Of a stretch of DNA of 64,000 nucleotides, positions 38,337-47,611 are shown one piece after another (position 1 is the first letter of the stretch; each line of letters begins with the position of its first letter). The stretch is from positions 372,001 to 436,000 of the forward strand of contig NZ_FNNR01000002.1 in assembly GCF_900106835.1 (NCBI RefSeq). The letters run 5' to 3'. Both the position numbers and the translations under genes were made by a program. Under the pieces are notes generated by a model. That model was not told the origin of the DNA. It saw nothing but the letters and a program-made list of their open reading frames with translations, and made no database searches. This stretch comes from Arthrobacter sp. cf158. GTDB lineage: Bacteria; Actinomycetota; Actinomycetes; Actinomycetales; Micrococcaceae.

Positions 38337-38496
38337 GTGAACATCAGGTGCGGTGGAGGCCGGACCGCGGCATGGTGTTGCCGCTTCGCTGAATGGAGTT
38401 GGTTTTTTGACTTTGGTTAAGGACCGCGTGGTTCTGCCGGAGCCCGGGTACGGTACGCAGCCGGATTCCCCGCAGCTGACAGTAGACTTAGCAACG

Positions 38497-39204
38497 ATGA
38501 GCACCACGGAACCGGCCGCAGCGGCCATGTACCAAGCAGCCGGCGCGGACGACGACGCAATGGCGGCGCCCGACGTCGACCTCGCTACCGAGACTACTGA
38601 ACAGCGGCGGGAGCGCTTCGAGCGTGACGCCATGCAGTACGTGGACCAGTTGTACTCGGCGGCCATGCGGATGGCGCGGAACCCTTCAGATGCCGAAGAC
38701 CTGGTTCAAGAGGCCTACACCAAGGCGTTTTCGGCTTTCCACCAGTACAAGCCGGGGACCAACCTCAAAGCCTGGCTCTACCGGATCCTGACCAACACCT
38801 ACATCAACCTCTACCGGAAGCGGCAGCGTGAGCCGTTGCAGTCCAATTCGGACACGATCGAGGATTGGCAGTTGGCCAAAGCAGAGTCGCATACTTCGGC
38901 AGGGCTGCGATCCGCTGAAACCGAGGCCCTGGATCACCTGCCGGATTCCGACGTCAAGAACGCCTTGCAGTCGATCCCGGAAGAATTCCGTTTGGCCGTC
39001 TACTTCGCGGATGTCGAGGGATACGCCTACAAGCAAATTTCAGAGATCATGAACACCCCCATCGGCACGGTCATGTCACGGTTGCACCGCGGCAGGAAGA
39101 TGCTGCGGGACATGCTGGCGGACTACGCCGCCGAACGGGGCTTCAGGGCCCATACCGAAGATCAGGCCGCGGCCGGAAGCAACAATCAGGAGAAAGAGAA
39201 ATGA
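38497..39204 (+). CDS. sigH: ECF sigma factor SigH/SigR (thiol-oxidative stress)
   Basis: A 235-residue ECF sigma factor. Region 2 has [14 protein letters not shown] and [15 protein letters not shown], region 4 has [20 protein letters not shown] and [10 protein letters not shown]. It is followed by an RsrA-type anti-sigma gene with an ATGA overlap, the classical disulfide-stress switch. ATG 38497 gives the usual N-terminus ([10 protein letters not shown]). The frame is open further upstream to 38353. Confidence 0.95.
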   Translation: MSTTEPAAAAMYQAAGADDDAMAAPDVDLATETTEQRRERFERDAMQYVDQLYSAAMRMARNPSDAEDLVQEAYTKAFSAFHQYKPGTNLKAWLYRILTNTYINLYRKRQREPLQSNSDTIEDWQLAKAESHTSAGLRSAETEALDHLPDSDVKNALQSIPEEFRLAVYFADVEGYAYKQISEIMNTPIGTVMSRLHRGRKMLRDMLADYAAERGFRAHTEDQAAAGSNNQEKEK

Positions 39205-39461
39205 GCGACTGCCAGGGATTGGGCGATTGCGACGATACGCGAATGCAGCGGATCTACGAGTACCTCGATGGTGCGCTGACCCGCGAGGACCTCACCGAGA
39301 TCAAGCAGCACCTGGACACGTGCGAGGAATGTGCCGAACAGTACGACCTTGAGTGCCTCATTCGCACCATGGTCAAGCGCTCCTGCACGGAGTCGGCTCC
39401 GGAGAACCTGAAGAACTCAATCCTCGACAGGATCCACGCCATCAAGCCGGTTGAGGCCTGA
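39201..39461 (+). CDS. rsrA: RsrA-type redox anti-sigma factor
   Basis: An 86-residue zinc anti-sigma protein. H37, C41 and C44 in HLDTCEEC match RsrA numbering exactly, with C10 (and C4) as the fourth ligand candidates. Oxidation of the cysteines releases zinc and SigH. The downstream C62-like position is also present as C in VKRSCTES. Overlaps sigH by four bases, so the two are made together. Confidence 0.95.
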   Translation: MSDCQGLGDCDDTRMQRIYEYLDGALTREDLTEIKQHLDTCEECAEQYDLECLIRTMVKRSCTESAPENLKNSILDRIHAIKPVEA

Positions 39462-39491
39462 ATCGCCGGCCTTGCCACAAGATCAACGCCA

Positions 39492-39525
39492 AGGGCCCCG
39501 GAAACCGCATGGTTTCCGGGGCCCT
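39492..39525 (+). terminator. Strong terminator of sigH-rsrA
   Basis: AGGGCCCCGGAAACC, loop GCAT, GGTTTCCGGGGCCCT: a perfect 15-bp stem. It may also end the bL37 transcript coming from the other strand. Confidence 0.85.
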
Positions 39526-39557
39526 CGCTCTTAAGCCTTTGACGCTAAGCCGCTGGC

Positions 39558-39632
39558 TTAGGTGTTGGGACGCTTGCCGTGGTTCGCGCCGCCGCGCTTA
39601 CGGTCACGACGCTTACGTGCACGCTTGCTCAT
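39558..39632 (-). CDS. Ribosomal protein bL37 (24 residues)
   Basis: ATG 39632 with GGAGG seven bases upstream. The product starts MSKRARKRRDRKRGGANHGK and ends RPNT, closely matching the tiny actinobacterial large-subunit protein bL37 known from mycobacterial ribosome structures. The gene is too short for normal gene finders. The sequence is extremely basic, and the ANHGKRPN end is the diagnostic part. Confidence 0.85.
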   Translation of the reverse strand: MSKRARKRRDRKRGGANHGKRPNT

Positions 39633-39745
39633 AGCTGGCCTCCTTCAATGATTGATACTCAATAGAGCTGCCCTCCAGTTTCGCACATCAGGGCGCTGCG
39701 TCGCGAACCGGGCGACGTGTTGATGCCACAGTGGCCGGCGGCCCG

Positions 39746-40360
39746 TCAGTTTCCCAGGGAGTTCCTGATGGAGATGCGGGCCTGGTCAAGCACAGCGCGA
39801 ACAGTTTCAAGGGCTACCGGGGTCAACGGATGAGACGCGCCGTGTTGGCGTAGTTCCACCCGGATGTCATCCCTGAAGGACTGAACCATCAGCTCCGCCT
39901 CCTTGAGGATGCGCTGGCCTTCGGGAGTGTAGCCCGCAGTCCGGCTCCTGAACGTTGCCGTGGTTGCGCTGGTGCGTGCGGCTTCAGCAGTCGCTGCCAG
40001 ATCTGCGCGGAGGCCCCGCATGTTGGTCTGGATGTCTTCCCGGAGGGTGTCAGCCAGCCGCCTGACGGAGGCCGATATGGTGTCCTCGACGTCCGCCAGT
40101 TCCTGGCGGCGGCCGTCAAGTTCAGATCGGCCAGCTTCCGTGATGAAGTACTTGGTACGGCGCCCGTCTGTCTCGGTGGCAACAAGACCTTCTTCCTCCA
40201 ACTTTGCCAAGCGGGGGTAGATGGTTCCGGCGCTGGGCGAATACGTTCCGCCAAAGCGGTCGCCCAGTGCCTTGATCACTTCATAACCGTGTTTGGGACC
40301 CGTCTCGAGCAGTGCAAGCAGGTAGAGCCGCAGAGCGCCGTGCGCGAAGACCGGAGGCAT
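39746..40360 (-). CDS. PadR-family regulator
   Basis: A 204-residue PadR protein. The winged helix is LRLYLLALLETGPKHGYEVI and SPSAGTIYPRLAKLEEEGLV, with the wing ATETDGRRTKYFITEAG; a long helical C-terminus forms the dimer. Its ATG overlaps the DUF4097 stop by one base (TGATG). The twin operator upstream of the DUF4097 gene indicates self-control of the pair. Confidence 0.92.
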   Translation of the reverse strand: MPPVFAHGALRLYLLALLETGPKHGYEVIKALGDRFGGTYSPSAGTIYPRLAKLEEEGLVATETDGRRTKYFITEAGRSELDGRRQELADVEDTISASVRRLADTLREDIQTNMRGLRADLAATAEAARTSATTATFRSRTAGYTPEGQRILKEAELMVQSFRDDIRVELRQHGASHPLTPVALETVRAVLDQARISIRNSLGN

Positions 40361-41208
40361 CAGAGACCCGCTTCCCCGGGGACCGGGTGACCGTTATCCG
40401 GTGCCGGCGCTGAGCCGTGAATGATATAGGTCTTGCCGGAAACGGTGTTGGTCCGCACCAGCATCAGCCGCTCGTCCGGGCCGACAATGGTGTGGACGTT
40501 GCTGCCCGGCTGGGCGTACATCTGGTCGTCGATCACCACGATTCCGCTGGCTGACTTTGCCACGATATCCAGGCCCACATCATGCGGCAGCCGGATGGTC
40601 AGGTCCCCCGACACGGAGTTGGCCCCGAGGTCGTTGGTGTAGTCCTGGAGATCGAAGCTGAGGTCGCCGCTCACCGTGCTGGCCCGGACGTTCTTGAACG
40701 TGCCTGAGGCGGTAACTTCACCCGAGACGCTCTTGGCGGTCAGGACGCCGTCGTGTTTCCTGACGATCACTTCACCACTGACGGTGTTGACATGCAATTC
40801 GCCACTTGTGCCGTCTGCCATAACGGAACCGGAAACGGTGTTCAGCCGCGAGCGGCCGCTGATGCCCGAGACCATGCCGTCGCCGCTCACCGTCCCCGCT
40901 TCGACGTCGACGCCGGGTGGCAGCGCGATGCCGACCACCACTGAGTTGGTGCTGGTGTTGTTGACAGTTCCCATCAGGTTGCGGAACCAGCCTTGCGGCC
41001 CCTGCAGTTGGTGGCGTACTTCCAGGCGTCCATCCACCAGCGTGACAGTGAGTGGGTCACCGGTGATCTCGCTGATTTCGATGCGAACGAAGGGCTCGTC
41101 GTGGGTCATGACGTCAAAGCGGCCTTTGACGATTCCCAGCTTCAGGGAGCGGACGTCGTCCACATCAATGGTTTGCGGACCCGTCACGGTCCATAGTTCG
41201 TCTGACAT
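40360..41208 (-). CDS. DUF4097-family beta-repeat protein
   Basis: A 282-residue protein of repeated short beta strands (VEAGTVSGDGMVSGISGRSR, LHVNTVSGEVIVRKHDGV, SVSGEVTASGTFK), the TVSG-type repeats of DUF4097/LiaX-like proteins. No signal peptide or membrane helix, so it is probably cytosolic or peripheral. Co-transcribed with the PadR gene. Related proteins are associated with envelope-stress responses. Confidence 0.9.
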   Translation of the reverse strand: MSDELWTVTGPQTIDVDDVRSLKLGIVKGRFDVMTHDEPFVRIEISEITGDPLTVTLVDGRLEVRHQLQGPQGWFRNLMGTVNNTSTNSVVVGIALPPGVDVEAGTVSGDGMVSGISGRSRLNTVSGSVMADGTSGELHVNTVSGEVIVRKHDGVLTAKSVSGEVTASGTFKNVRASTVSGDLSFDLQDYTNDLGANSVSGDLTIRLPHDVGLDIVAKSASGIVVIDDQMYAQPGSNVHTIVGPDERLMLVRTNTVSGKTYIIHGSAPAPDNGHPVPGEAGL

Positions 41209-41222
41209 GATCCCTCCAAGTT

Positions 41223-41258
41223 GCGATATATCGCGTTGATGTGAACACGATATATCGC
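41223..41258. promoter_or_regulatory. Twin PadR operators
   Basis: GCGATATATCGC (41223-41234) and ACGATATATCGC (41247-41258), identical 10-nt dyad cores with centres 24 bases apart, 15 bases upstream of the DUF4097 start. The ATAT-centred dyad is typical of actinobacterial PadR sites. Confidence 0.75.
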
Positions 41259-41293
41259 GAATTGCAGGGGCGCAATAGCCTAGCGGGTGGGAG

Positions 41294-42583
41294 TCAGGAT
41301 GACGGGCGGTAGACCTTATCGATGAGGGAGCGGGCGATGGTCACGGCCGGGTCCTTCCCATCGGCGGTCGGTGCCAGGTTGGTCCACACCACGAGGGTTA
41401 CGCCATTGATCGGATCGCTGCCCATGAAGGTGTTGAAGCCCGGGAGTTCCCCAGTGTGGCCGTACAGGTTGCCGAACTTTGCAATCCCCAACCCATACGA
41501 AGCGCCGGTTGGGTTATTCGGATTGGTCGGGGTGACGCTGTCGAGCCGTTGTTGCTGAAGTTCCGGTTTCAAGAGCTTTCCGTTAACAAGGCCTTCGCCC
41601 AGCGTCTTCAGGTCCGCTGCCGTGGAAATCCCGGAACCGGCAGCCCAAGCCCATGACGGGTTGACATCAGTGACGTCGTTGGGTGCGAGGGTTCCCGCCG
41701 TTGCTTCCTTCTGCATGTCCTCCGGAAGGGCGGGATTGGTCATGGTGAGGACGTTGTCACCGAAGAAGTAGCCCTGGGGGTGCGGCTCTGGAATGCCGTT
41801 GGACGAAATGTCGGGAAAAACCGTTCCCTTCAAGCCGAGGGGCTCAAGGATGCGCTCCTTGAAAAGGTCACCGAGCGGCTTCCCTCCGACTTTCTCCGCG
41901 ATCAGGCCAAGAAGGACCGTGTTGGTGTTGGAGTAATGGAACCCTTGGCCGGGCGCGAAGTACGGTTGATGGGCAAACGCCAGGGCGATGAGCTCCTCCG
42001 GCTGCCAGACTCTCTGAGGCTCTTTGTCCATGGCTGTATTGAGCTCAAGGGTCTCCGTGTAGTTGAACAGACCGCTTCGCATGGTCAGCATCTGTTCCAG
42101 GGTGATTGCACCCCCATTGGGAACGTCGGGGCGATACTTGGACACCGGATCATCCAGTGCGAGCTTGCCCTCCTGAACCAACTGCAGGATGACAGTGGTG
42201 GTCCAGGTCTTCGTGACGGAACCTACCCGGATATGGTCCTCCGCGGTTACCGGCCGGTCGGAGCCCCGGACGCCTGTGCCGTACGAAGCACTAAGCGTTC
42301 CCTCGGGCGTCTCAAGCAGCACAATGGCTCCGGGCACCAGGACTTCCTTCGCTGCCCGTTCGAACTCCGCGCGTAAGCTCGCGGCATCGAACGGCTGCAA
42401 AGCTGCAGGGGCAGCTGTAGCCGAGGTGGTGGATGCGGGTGCTGCGGAAGATGAAGATGCGGGTGCCGTGGAAGAGATGGCAGTGGAGGGAGGACCGGAA
42501 CTGCAGGAAACTGTGGCTGCGACGGCGGCCACGATGGCCGCTGTGACTGTTGTTCTGACAGAAACCTGCCTGCTCCGCATCAT
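41294..42583 (-). CDS. Lipoprotein serine hydrolase (beta-lactamase / D-Ala carboxypeptidase fold)
   Basis: A 429-residue exported protein. A signal peptide with lipobox (AAVAATVSCSSG) gives a lipid-anchored cysteine. A Ser/Ala/Thr-rich linker follows. Catalytic motifs are SVTK (S-x-x-K), YSN in FHYSNTNTVLLG (Y-x-N) and HTG in YGHTGELPG. The substrate may be peptidoglycan peptides or esters. Family members include EstB-type esterases, so the reaction is open. Confidence 0.88.
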   Translation of the reverse strand: MMRSRQVSVRTTVTAAIVAAVAATVSCSSGPPSTAISSTAPASSSSAAPASTTSATAAPAALQPFDAASLRAEFERAAKEVLVPGAIVLLETPEGTLSASYGTGVRGSDRPVTAEDHIRVGSVTKTWTTTVILQLVQEGKLALDDPVSKYRPDVPNGGAITLEQMLTMRSGLFNYTETLELNTAMDKEPQRVWQPEELIALAFAHQPYFAPGQGFHYSNTNTVLLGLIAEKVGGKPLGDLFKERILEPLGLKGTVFPDISSNGIPEPHPQGYFFGDNVLTMTNPALPEDMQKEATAGTLAPNDVTDVNPSWAWAAGSGISTAADLKTLGEGLVNGKLLKPELQQQRLDSVTPTNPNNPTGASYGLGIAKFGNLYGHTGELPGFNTFMGSDPINGVTLVVWTNLAPTADGKDPAVTIARSLIDKVYRPSS

Positions 42584-42585
42584 GG

Positions 42586-43185
42586 CTACTCCGGTTGAGC
42601 GATATTAAGCCATTGGAACCAGCCGCGGTGCAGGACGAGCCACGCAATCAATCCGTAGCCCGCCTGGCCCGGTGTGCCCCCATTGGCTGCGAGGTCCGTC
42701 CTCCACTGCTCATGATTGAGCAAGGGAGAGAACGTGTCAACGTAATGATGATTTCGCCTGGTGGTGACGTCGGCAAAGGCGGTGTTCAGCTCGGCCAGCC
42801 GCTTGTTCCGTGCAGGATCCAGTGTGGGCGGCGGACCGACAACGAAAACCTCCACGCTGCTGTGCGATGCACCGTCAAGGATGTTGGCCAGATTCAGCCG
42901 GCTGCGCGCCGTGGACAGACCAAATTCCAGGTCCCGGCCTGAAAGGCCGATCACCAAACGATTCTCGTGGGTATCACTGAACCTCCGGCCGGCTTCATCC
43001 TGCCAACGGGCAGCGAGGCCCTCCGTGCCTTCCATGGGGCAGGGGAGCGGGAAACTTTCCACCACGACGGAGTCCTGGGGCGTACGGGCCAGCACTCTTC
43101 CGAGCCAACCCAATGCGCGGGGATCCCCCAGGCCCGCGAGCAGTTCATCTCCTACAGCTGCGATGCGCAGCTTCCTGTCTTCCAC
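42586..43185 (-). CDS. SGNH/GDSL-like protein with altered catalytic residues
   Basis: About 199 residues with the SGNH frame: AVGDELLAGLGDPRALG in block I, GLSGRDLEFGLS in block II, VVGPPP in block III and NGGTPGQAGYGLIAW in block V. The block I serine is Glu (GDEL instead of GDSL) and the block V Asp-x-x-His is replaced (NGGT). An esterase reaction is therefore doubtful. It follows the serine hydrolase gene direction. GTG 43185 has GAGG six bases upstream. Confidence 0.75.
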   Translation of the reverse strand: MEDRKLRIAAVGDELLAGLGDPRALGWLGRVLARTPQDSVVVESFPLPCPMEGTEGLAARWQDEAGRRFSDTHENRLVIGLSGRDLEFGLSTARSRLNLANILDGASHSSVEVFVVGPPPTLDPARNKRLAELNTAFADVTTRRNHHYVDTFSPLLNHEQWRTDLAANGGTPGQAGYGLIAWLVLHRGWFQWLNIAQPE

Positions 43186-43272
43186 GGTTACCTCTTCACA
43201 CTCGTTACGGTCCTTGCACGGTTTCCGGATCATCGGCCGGTTCGGGAACCGGGTACTTGTCCCATTAAACAG

Positions 43273-43319
43273 AACTGCCCGGCCTGAGGCGCGCTCATCG
43301 CTCCTCAGACCGGGCAGTT
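43273..43319 (-). terminator. Terminator after kgd
   Basis: Minus-strand AACTGCCCGG-T-CTGAGG paired with CCTCAG-G-CCGGGCAGTT across a short loop, followed by CTGTTTAAT. It lies directly after the kgd stop. Confidence 0.75.
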
Positions 43320-43323
43320 TCGC

Positions 43324-46300
43324 TTACTTGCGTTCGAACGCCTGCTTGATCAGGGCATCCTGCTCAGCTGCGTGGCGCTTCATGGAACCGGCAGCGGTGG
43401 ATGCCGAAGCCGGACGCGACACGAGGCGGAGCTTGCGGTCCAGCTCCGGTGCCAGGTTCAGGCCCATGAACGGCCACGGACCCTGGTTGGCGGGCTCGTC
43501 CTGCGCCCAAACGATGTCAGCGTTCGGGTACTTGGCGAGCTCGGCATCAATCTCGGCCTTGGGCAGCGGGTACAACTGCTCCACGCGGATGATCGCGGTG
43601 GAGGTATCGCCGGACTTCTGGCGGTTGGACAGGAGGTCGTAGTACAACCGGCCCGAGACCAGGATGACCCTGTCCACGTTGGCAGGCTGTACTTCCGGAT
43701 CGCCAATGACCGGCCGGAAGCCGCCGTTGGTGAAATCTTCGACGGCGGATGCGGCACCCTTGAGGCGGAGCAACTGCTTGGGAGTGAAGATGATCAACGG
43801 CTTGCGCGGACGGCTGTAGGCCTGGCGGCGCAACAAGTGGAAGTGCGAAGCCGCCGTGGTGGGATTCGCCACGATCATGTTGTCCTCGGCGCACATCTGC
43901 AGGAAGCGCTCGATGCGTGCCGACGAGTGGTCCGGGCCCTGGCCTTCGTAGCCATGCGGAAGCATGAGCACCAGCGAGGAGCGCTGCCCCCACTTCTGTT
44001 CAGCCGAGGAGATGAATTCGTCAATGATGGTCTGCGCGCCGTTGACGAAGTCACCGAACTGGGCTTCCCACAGGACGAGGGCATCCGGACGCTCCACCGA
44101 GTAGCCGTATTCGAAGCCCATGGCAGCGTATTCGGACAGCAGGGAGTCGTAAATCCAGAGTTTGGCCTGATCATCGGAGAGATTGCCCAAGGGCAGCCAT
44201 TCGTTGCCATTGGCGCGGTCGTGGAATACGGCGTGGCGCTGGACGAACGTGCCGCGCCGGGAGTCCTGACCGGCAAGGCGTACGGGTACGCCCTCCATGA
44301 TCAGCGAACCAAAGGCTGCGATCTCGCCAAAGCCCCAGTCGATGCCACCCTCACGGGACATCTGCTCGCGCTTCTCCAAAAGCTGCTTGAGCTTGGAGTG
44401 AACGGTGAAGCCGTCCGGGATTTCCAGGTGGGCCTTGCCGATACGGGCAAGGGTTTCCGCGGAGATCGCCGTGGAGGCAGGGGAGTTGGTCCCGAAGTCG
44501 GCCTGCTGGGCGATGGGACGCTCGATGTCCGAGACAGCCGCAGAGTCCGCCGTGATGATCGGGATCGGAGACGTCTGGGCGGCGTGCGTCTCAGCGAAGA
44601 CACGCTCAAGGCGTTCCTGGTAGTCGCGGAGCAGCTGCTCTGCTTCTTCCTCGGTGATGTCGCCACGGCCGATCAGCGACTCGGTGTACAGCTTGCGGAC
44701 GGAGCGCTTGGCTTCGATCAGGTTGTACATGAGCGGCTGGGTCATCGAGGGGTCGTCGCCTTCGTTGTGACCGCGACGGCGGTAGCAGACCATGTCGATG
44801 ACGACGTCCTTGTGGAAACGCTGACGGAACTCGTAGGCCAGCTGCGCAACGCGAACCACGGCCTCCGGGTCGTCGCCGTTCACGTGGAAGACCGGTGCCT
44901 GGATCATCTTGGCCACGTCCGTGGAGTACGTGGACGAACGCGATGACGACGGCGCAGTGGTGAAGCCAACCTGGTTGTTGACGATCACGTGGATGGTGCC
45001 GCCGGTGCGGTAGCCACGCAATTGCGAGAGGTTGAGGGTTTCAGCCACAACACCCTGGCCGGCGAAGGCCGCGTCACCGTGGACCATGATGGGCAGGACA
45101 GGGAAAGATTCACCCTGGTCCAAGCGGTCCTGCTTGGCGCGGACGATGCCCTCAAGGACGGAGTCCACAGCTTCAAGGTGGGACGGATTGGCGGCCAGGT
45201 AGACCTTGGTCTGCTTGCCGTTGTCCGACGTGAAGGTTCCTTCGGTACCCAGATGGTACTTGACGTCGCCGGAGCCCTGGACCGAGCGCGGGTCCTGGGT
45301 GCCTTCGAATTCACGGAAGACCTGGGCGTAGGTCTTGCCTGCGATGTTGGTCAGCACATTCAGACGGCCACGGTGCGCCATGCCGATGGCAACTTCGTCC
45401 AGGCCATCGTCAGCTGCATCCGAGATGACGGCGTCGAGCAGCGGGATCAGCGACTCGCCACCCTCGAGGGAGAAGCGTTTCTGGCCGACGAACTTGGTTT
45501 GCAGGAAGGTCTCGAAAGCCTCTGCGGCGTTGAGCTTGGAGACGATGCGCAGCTGCTCTTCGCGGCTGGGCTTGGAGTACGGGTGCTCCAACTGGTCCTG
45601 GAACCACTTGCGCTCTGCCGGTTCCTGGATGTGCATGTACTCGATGCCGGTGGTGCGGCAGTAAGCGTCGCGGAGTACTCCGAGGATGTCCCGGAACTTC
45701 AGCTGCGGCTTGCCGCCGAAGCCGCCTGTGGGCCACTCGCGGTCAAGGTCCCACAGGGTCAAACCGTAGGTCAGGACGTCGAGGTCAGGGTGCTTGCGCT
45801 GCACGTACTCCAGCGGATCGGTGTCGGCCATGAGGTGGCCGCGTACGCGGTAGGAGTGGATGAGCTGCTGGATACGGGCAACCTTGTTGATCTCGTCAGC
45901 CGGATCAACCTGGAGGTCAGGGCTCCAGCGCACGGGCTCGTAAGGAATGCGCAGTGCTTCGAAGATTTCGTCGTAGAAGTTCTGCGCGCCGAGGAGCAGC
46001 TGGTGGACCAGCTTGAGGAACTCGCCACTGCCGGCACCCTGGATCACACGGTGATCGTAGGTGGAGGTCAGCGTCAGGATTTTGCTGATGGCGTTCTGGG
46101 CGATGATCTTCTCGCTGGCACCCTGGAACTCCGCCGGGTAGTCAAGGGCGCCGACGCCGATGATGGCAGCCTGTCCCTTGGAGAGGCGCGGCACCGAATG
46201 AACGGTACCGATGCCACCGGGGTTGGTCAGCGAAACCGTAGTGCCTGCGTGGTCGTCAGCCGTCAGCTTGCCGTTGCGGGCGCGCTTGATGAGGTCCTCG

Positions 46301-47127
46301 TAGGTGTGCCAGAACTCGGCGAAGTCCATGGTCTCGGCCTTCTTGATGTTGGGAACCATCAGGAGGCGGGTGCCATCGGGCTTGGGCATGTCAATGGCAA
46401 TGCCAAAGTTGACGTGTGCCGGCTGCACGGCGCTCGGCTTGCCATCGATCTCGTCGTAGAAGACGTTCATCGACGGGAACTGGGAAAGCGCGCGAACAAC
46501 GGCGTAACCGATGAGGTGCGTGAAGGACACCTTGCCACCGCGGGCACGGGCAAGGTTGGAGTTGATGACGACGCGGTTGTCAATGAGCAGCTTGGCGGGA
46601 ACTGCCCGGACGCTGGTAGCCGTAGGAACTTCCAGGCTGGTGACCATGTTGGTGGCAATGGCCTTGGCCGGTCCCCGGAGGACGGAAACGACGTCTTCCT
46701 CCGGTGCCGTTGGAGCTTTGGTGCTCTTGGGCAACTGGGCGGGAATAGGCTGGGCCGTGGTGCCGGCGGCGGGCTTCTTTGCTCCGTCCCGGGCAACCGT
46801 GGCAGGTGCTTTCTTCGCCGGGGCGGGGGCCGCGGCAGGGGTAGCGGCCGCGGCAGGGGCTGCTGCAGGAGCGGCCGGCGCCGGTGCCGGTGCCGCTGCA
46901 GCCGGAGCTACCACGGGAAGTACTTGGGTAGGGGGGTTGGCAGCTGCTGGAGCTGCAGAGGTTCCGTTGGAAGAAGTGCCGTCAGCGGAAGCAAAGGATT
47001 CGAAGAGCGGCCACCACTTGGTGTCCACCGAATTCTTGTCCTGTTGGTACCGCTCGTACAGTTCGTCAACGAGCCACTCGTTTCCGCCAAATTCCTCTGG
47101 TAGACGGTGGCTGGGCTGCTCTGGCAC
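43324..47127 (-). CDS. kgd: Multifunctional 2-oxoglutarate dehydrogenase/decarboxylase (E1 with E2-like domain)
   Basis: About 1267 residues; the fused actinobacterial Kgd/OdhA of the TCA cycle. The order is a short N-terminal helix (GNEWLVDELYERYQQDKNS), an Ala/Pro linker, an E2-type acyltransferase with TYDHRVIQGAGSG (His near residue 356) and a thiamine-diphosphate E1 (AIGMAHRGRLNVL, RRRGHNEGDDPS, HGYEGQGPDHSSAR). The E2 part lacks a lipoyl domain, as in this family, and needs SucB partners. GTG 47127 is preferred by family N-termini; the frame is open to 47187. Confidence 0.95.
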   Translation of the reverse strand: MPEQPSHRLPEEFGGNEWLVDELYERYQQDKNSVDTKWWPLFESFASADGTSSNGTSAAPAAANPPTQVLPVVAPAAAAPAPAPAAPAAAPAAAATPAAAPAPAKKAPATVARDGAKKPAAGTTAQPIPAQLPKSTKAPTAPEEDVVSVLRGPAKAIATNMVTSLEVPTATSVRAVPAKLLIDNRVVINSNLARARGGKVSFTHLIGYAVVRALSQFPSMNVFYDEIDGKPSAVQPAHVNFGIAIDMPKPDGTRLLMVPNIKKAETMDFAEFWHTYEDLIKRARNGKLTADDHAGTTVSLTNPGGIGTVHSVPRLSKGQAAIIGVGALDYPAEFQGASEKIIAQNAISKILTLTSTYDHRVIQGAGSGEFLKLVHQLLLGAQNFYDEIFEALRIPYEPVRWSPDLQVDPADEINKVARIQQLIHSYRVRGHLMADTDPLEYVQRKHPDLDVLTYGLTLWDLDREWPTGGFGGKPQLKFRDILGVLRDAYCRTTGIEYMHIQEPAERKWFQDQLEHPYSKPSREEQLRIVSKLNAAEAFETFLQTKFVGQKRFSLEGGESLIPLLDAVISDAADDGLDEVAIGMAHRGRLNVLTNIAGKTYAQVFREFEGTQDPRSVQGSGDVKYHLGTEGTFTSDNGKQTKVYLAANPSHLEAVDSVLEGIVRAKQDRLDQGESFPVLPIMVHGDAAFAGQGVVAETLNLSQLRGYRTGGTIHVIVNNQVGFTTAPSSSRSSTYSTDVAKMIQAPVFHVNGDDPEAVVRVAQLAYEFRQRFHKDVVIDMVCYRRRGHNEGDDPSMTQPLMYNLIEAKRSVRKLYTESLIGRGDITEEEAEQLLRDYQERLERVFAETHAAQTSPIPIITADSAAVSDIERPIAQQADFGTNSPASTAISAETLARIGKAHLEIPDGFTVHSKLKQLLEKREQMSREGGIDWGFGEIAAFGSLIMEGVPVRLAGQDSRRGTFVQRHAVFHDRANGNEWLPLGNLSDDQAKLWIYDSLLSEYAAMGFEYGYSVERPDALVLWEAQFGDFVNGAQTIIDEFISSAEQKWGQRSSLVLMLPHGYEGQGPDHSSARIERFLQMCAEDNMIVANPTTAASHFHLLRRQAYSRPRKPLIIFTPKQLLRLKGAASAVEDFTNGGFRPVIGDPEVQPANVDRVILVSGRLYYDLLSNRQKSGDTSTAIIRVEQLYPLPKAEIDAELAKYPNADIVWAQDEPANQGPWPFMGLNLAPELDRKLRLVSRPASASTAAGSMKRHAAEQDALIKQAFERK

Positions 47128-47611
47128 TTGAAATACGCCTCTTCCATGAGTGTTGTTTTCCCGCTGGCCAAAGTTGCTTTTCCGCAACGATGGGACAGGG
47201 TCCGGGTCCCGCGAACTCAGACCCCTGACAGTCTAGTTAGGATCGTTGGTTAACTGCCAATAGTGGTGACCTAAATCATGTTGCGGCTGACTTAGTGGAC
47301 CGTCTTGCCTATTAACCTGCGGTAACCCGCGTGCGGGGTCCCCGTCGGGCGGACTGTAGACTGAAAGTCTTATGGACAGTAAATCTAGGTGCCGGCCTGG
47401 GAACTGTCGGGGGAGCCAATCTGGCAACTCCGCACAGCGCGCCCGTCGAGCCGGCAATACCCGTTCACATGCCCATCACGCGCCGGCGTTCACAGCCGGT
47501 GGCGCCGCAGACCACGCGTCCGCAGCGCCCGACCAGCCTCCGCCAGGGCGAATTTCCCGGCCTTCGGCACCTTCCCCATTGCATGCGCCCGCCCTTGGAG
47601 GGATGCGCTAA
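47128..47611. other. Noncoding region between kgd and the CNNM genes
   Basis: About 480 bases. For kgd (minus) a TTGGCA (47255-47260) and TAGACT (47230-47235) with 19-base spacing is a plausible promoter. For the plus strand TAGACT at 47357-47362 lies nine bases before an ATG that opens a 79-residue frame (47372-47611) ending exactly at the next gene. That frame is a low-complexity, Arg/Pro/Ala-rich sequence without homologs that I recognise, so it is not called as a gene. Confidence 0.4.

Noticed and set aside
43372..44946. 524-residue open frame on the plus strand opposite kgd
   Set aside because: Same reason: antisense of kgd, with composition typical of reversed codons.
44989..47103. 704-residue open frame on the plus strand opposite kgd
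   Set aside because: It is the antisense shadow of the kgd coding strand in GC-rich DNA. It has no ribosome site or domain, while kgd shows full family motifs.
47372..47611. 79-residue frame before the CNNM pair
   Set aside because: Arg/Pro/Ala-rich, no recognisable fold, no ribosome site. A TAGACT lies before it, but that may serve the CNNM mRNA.
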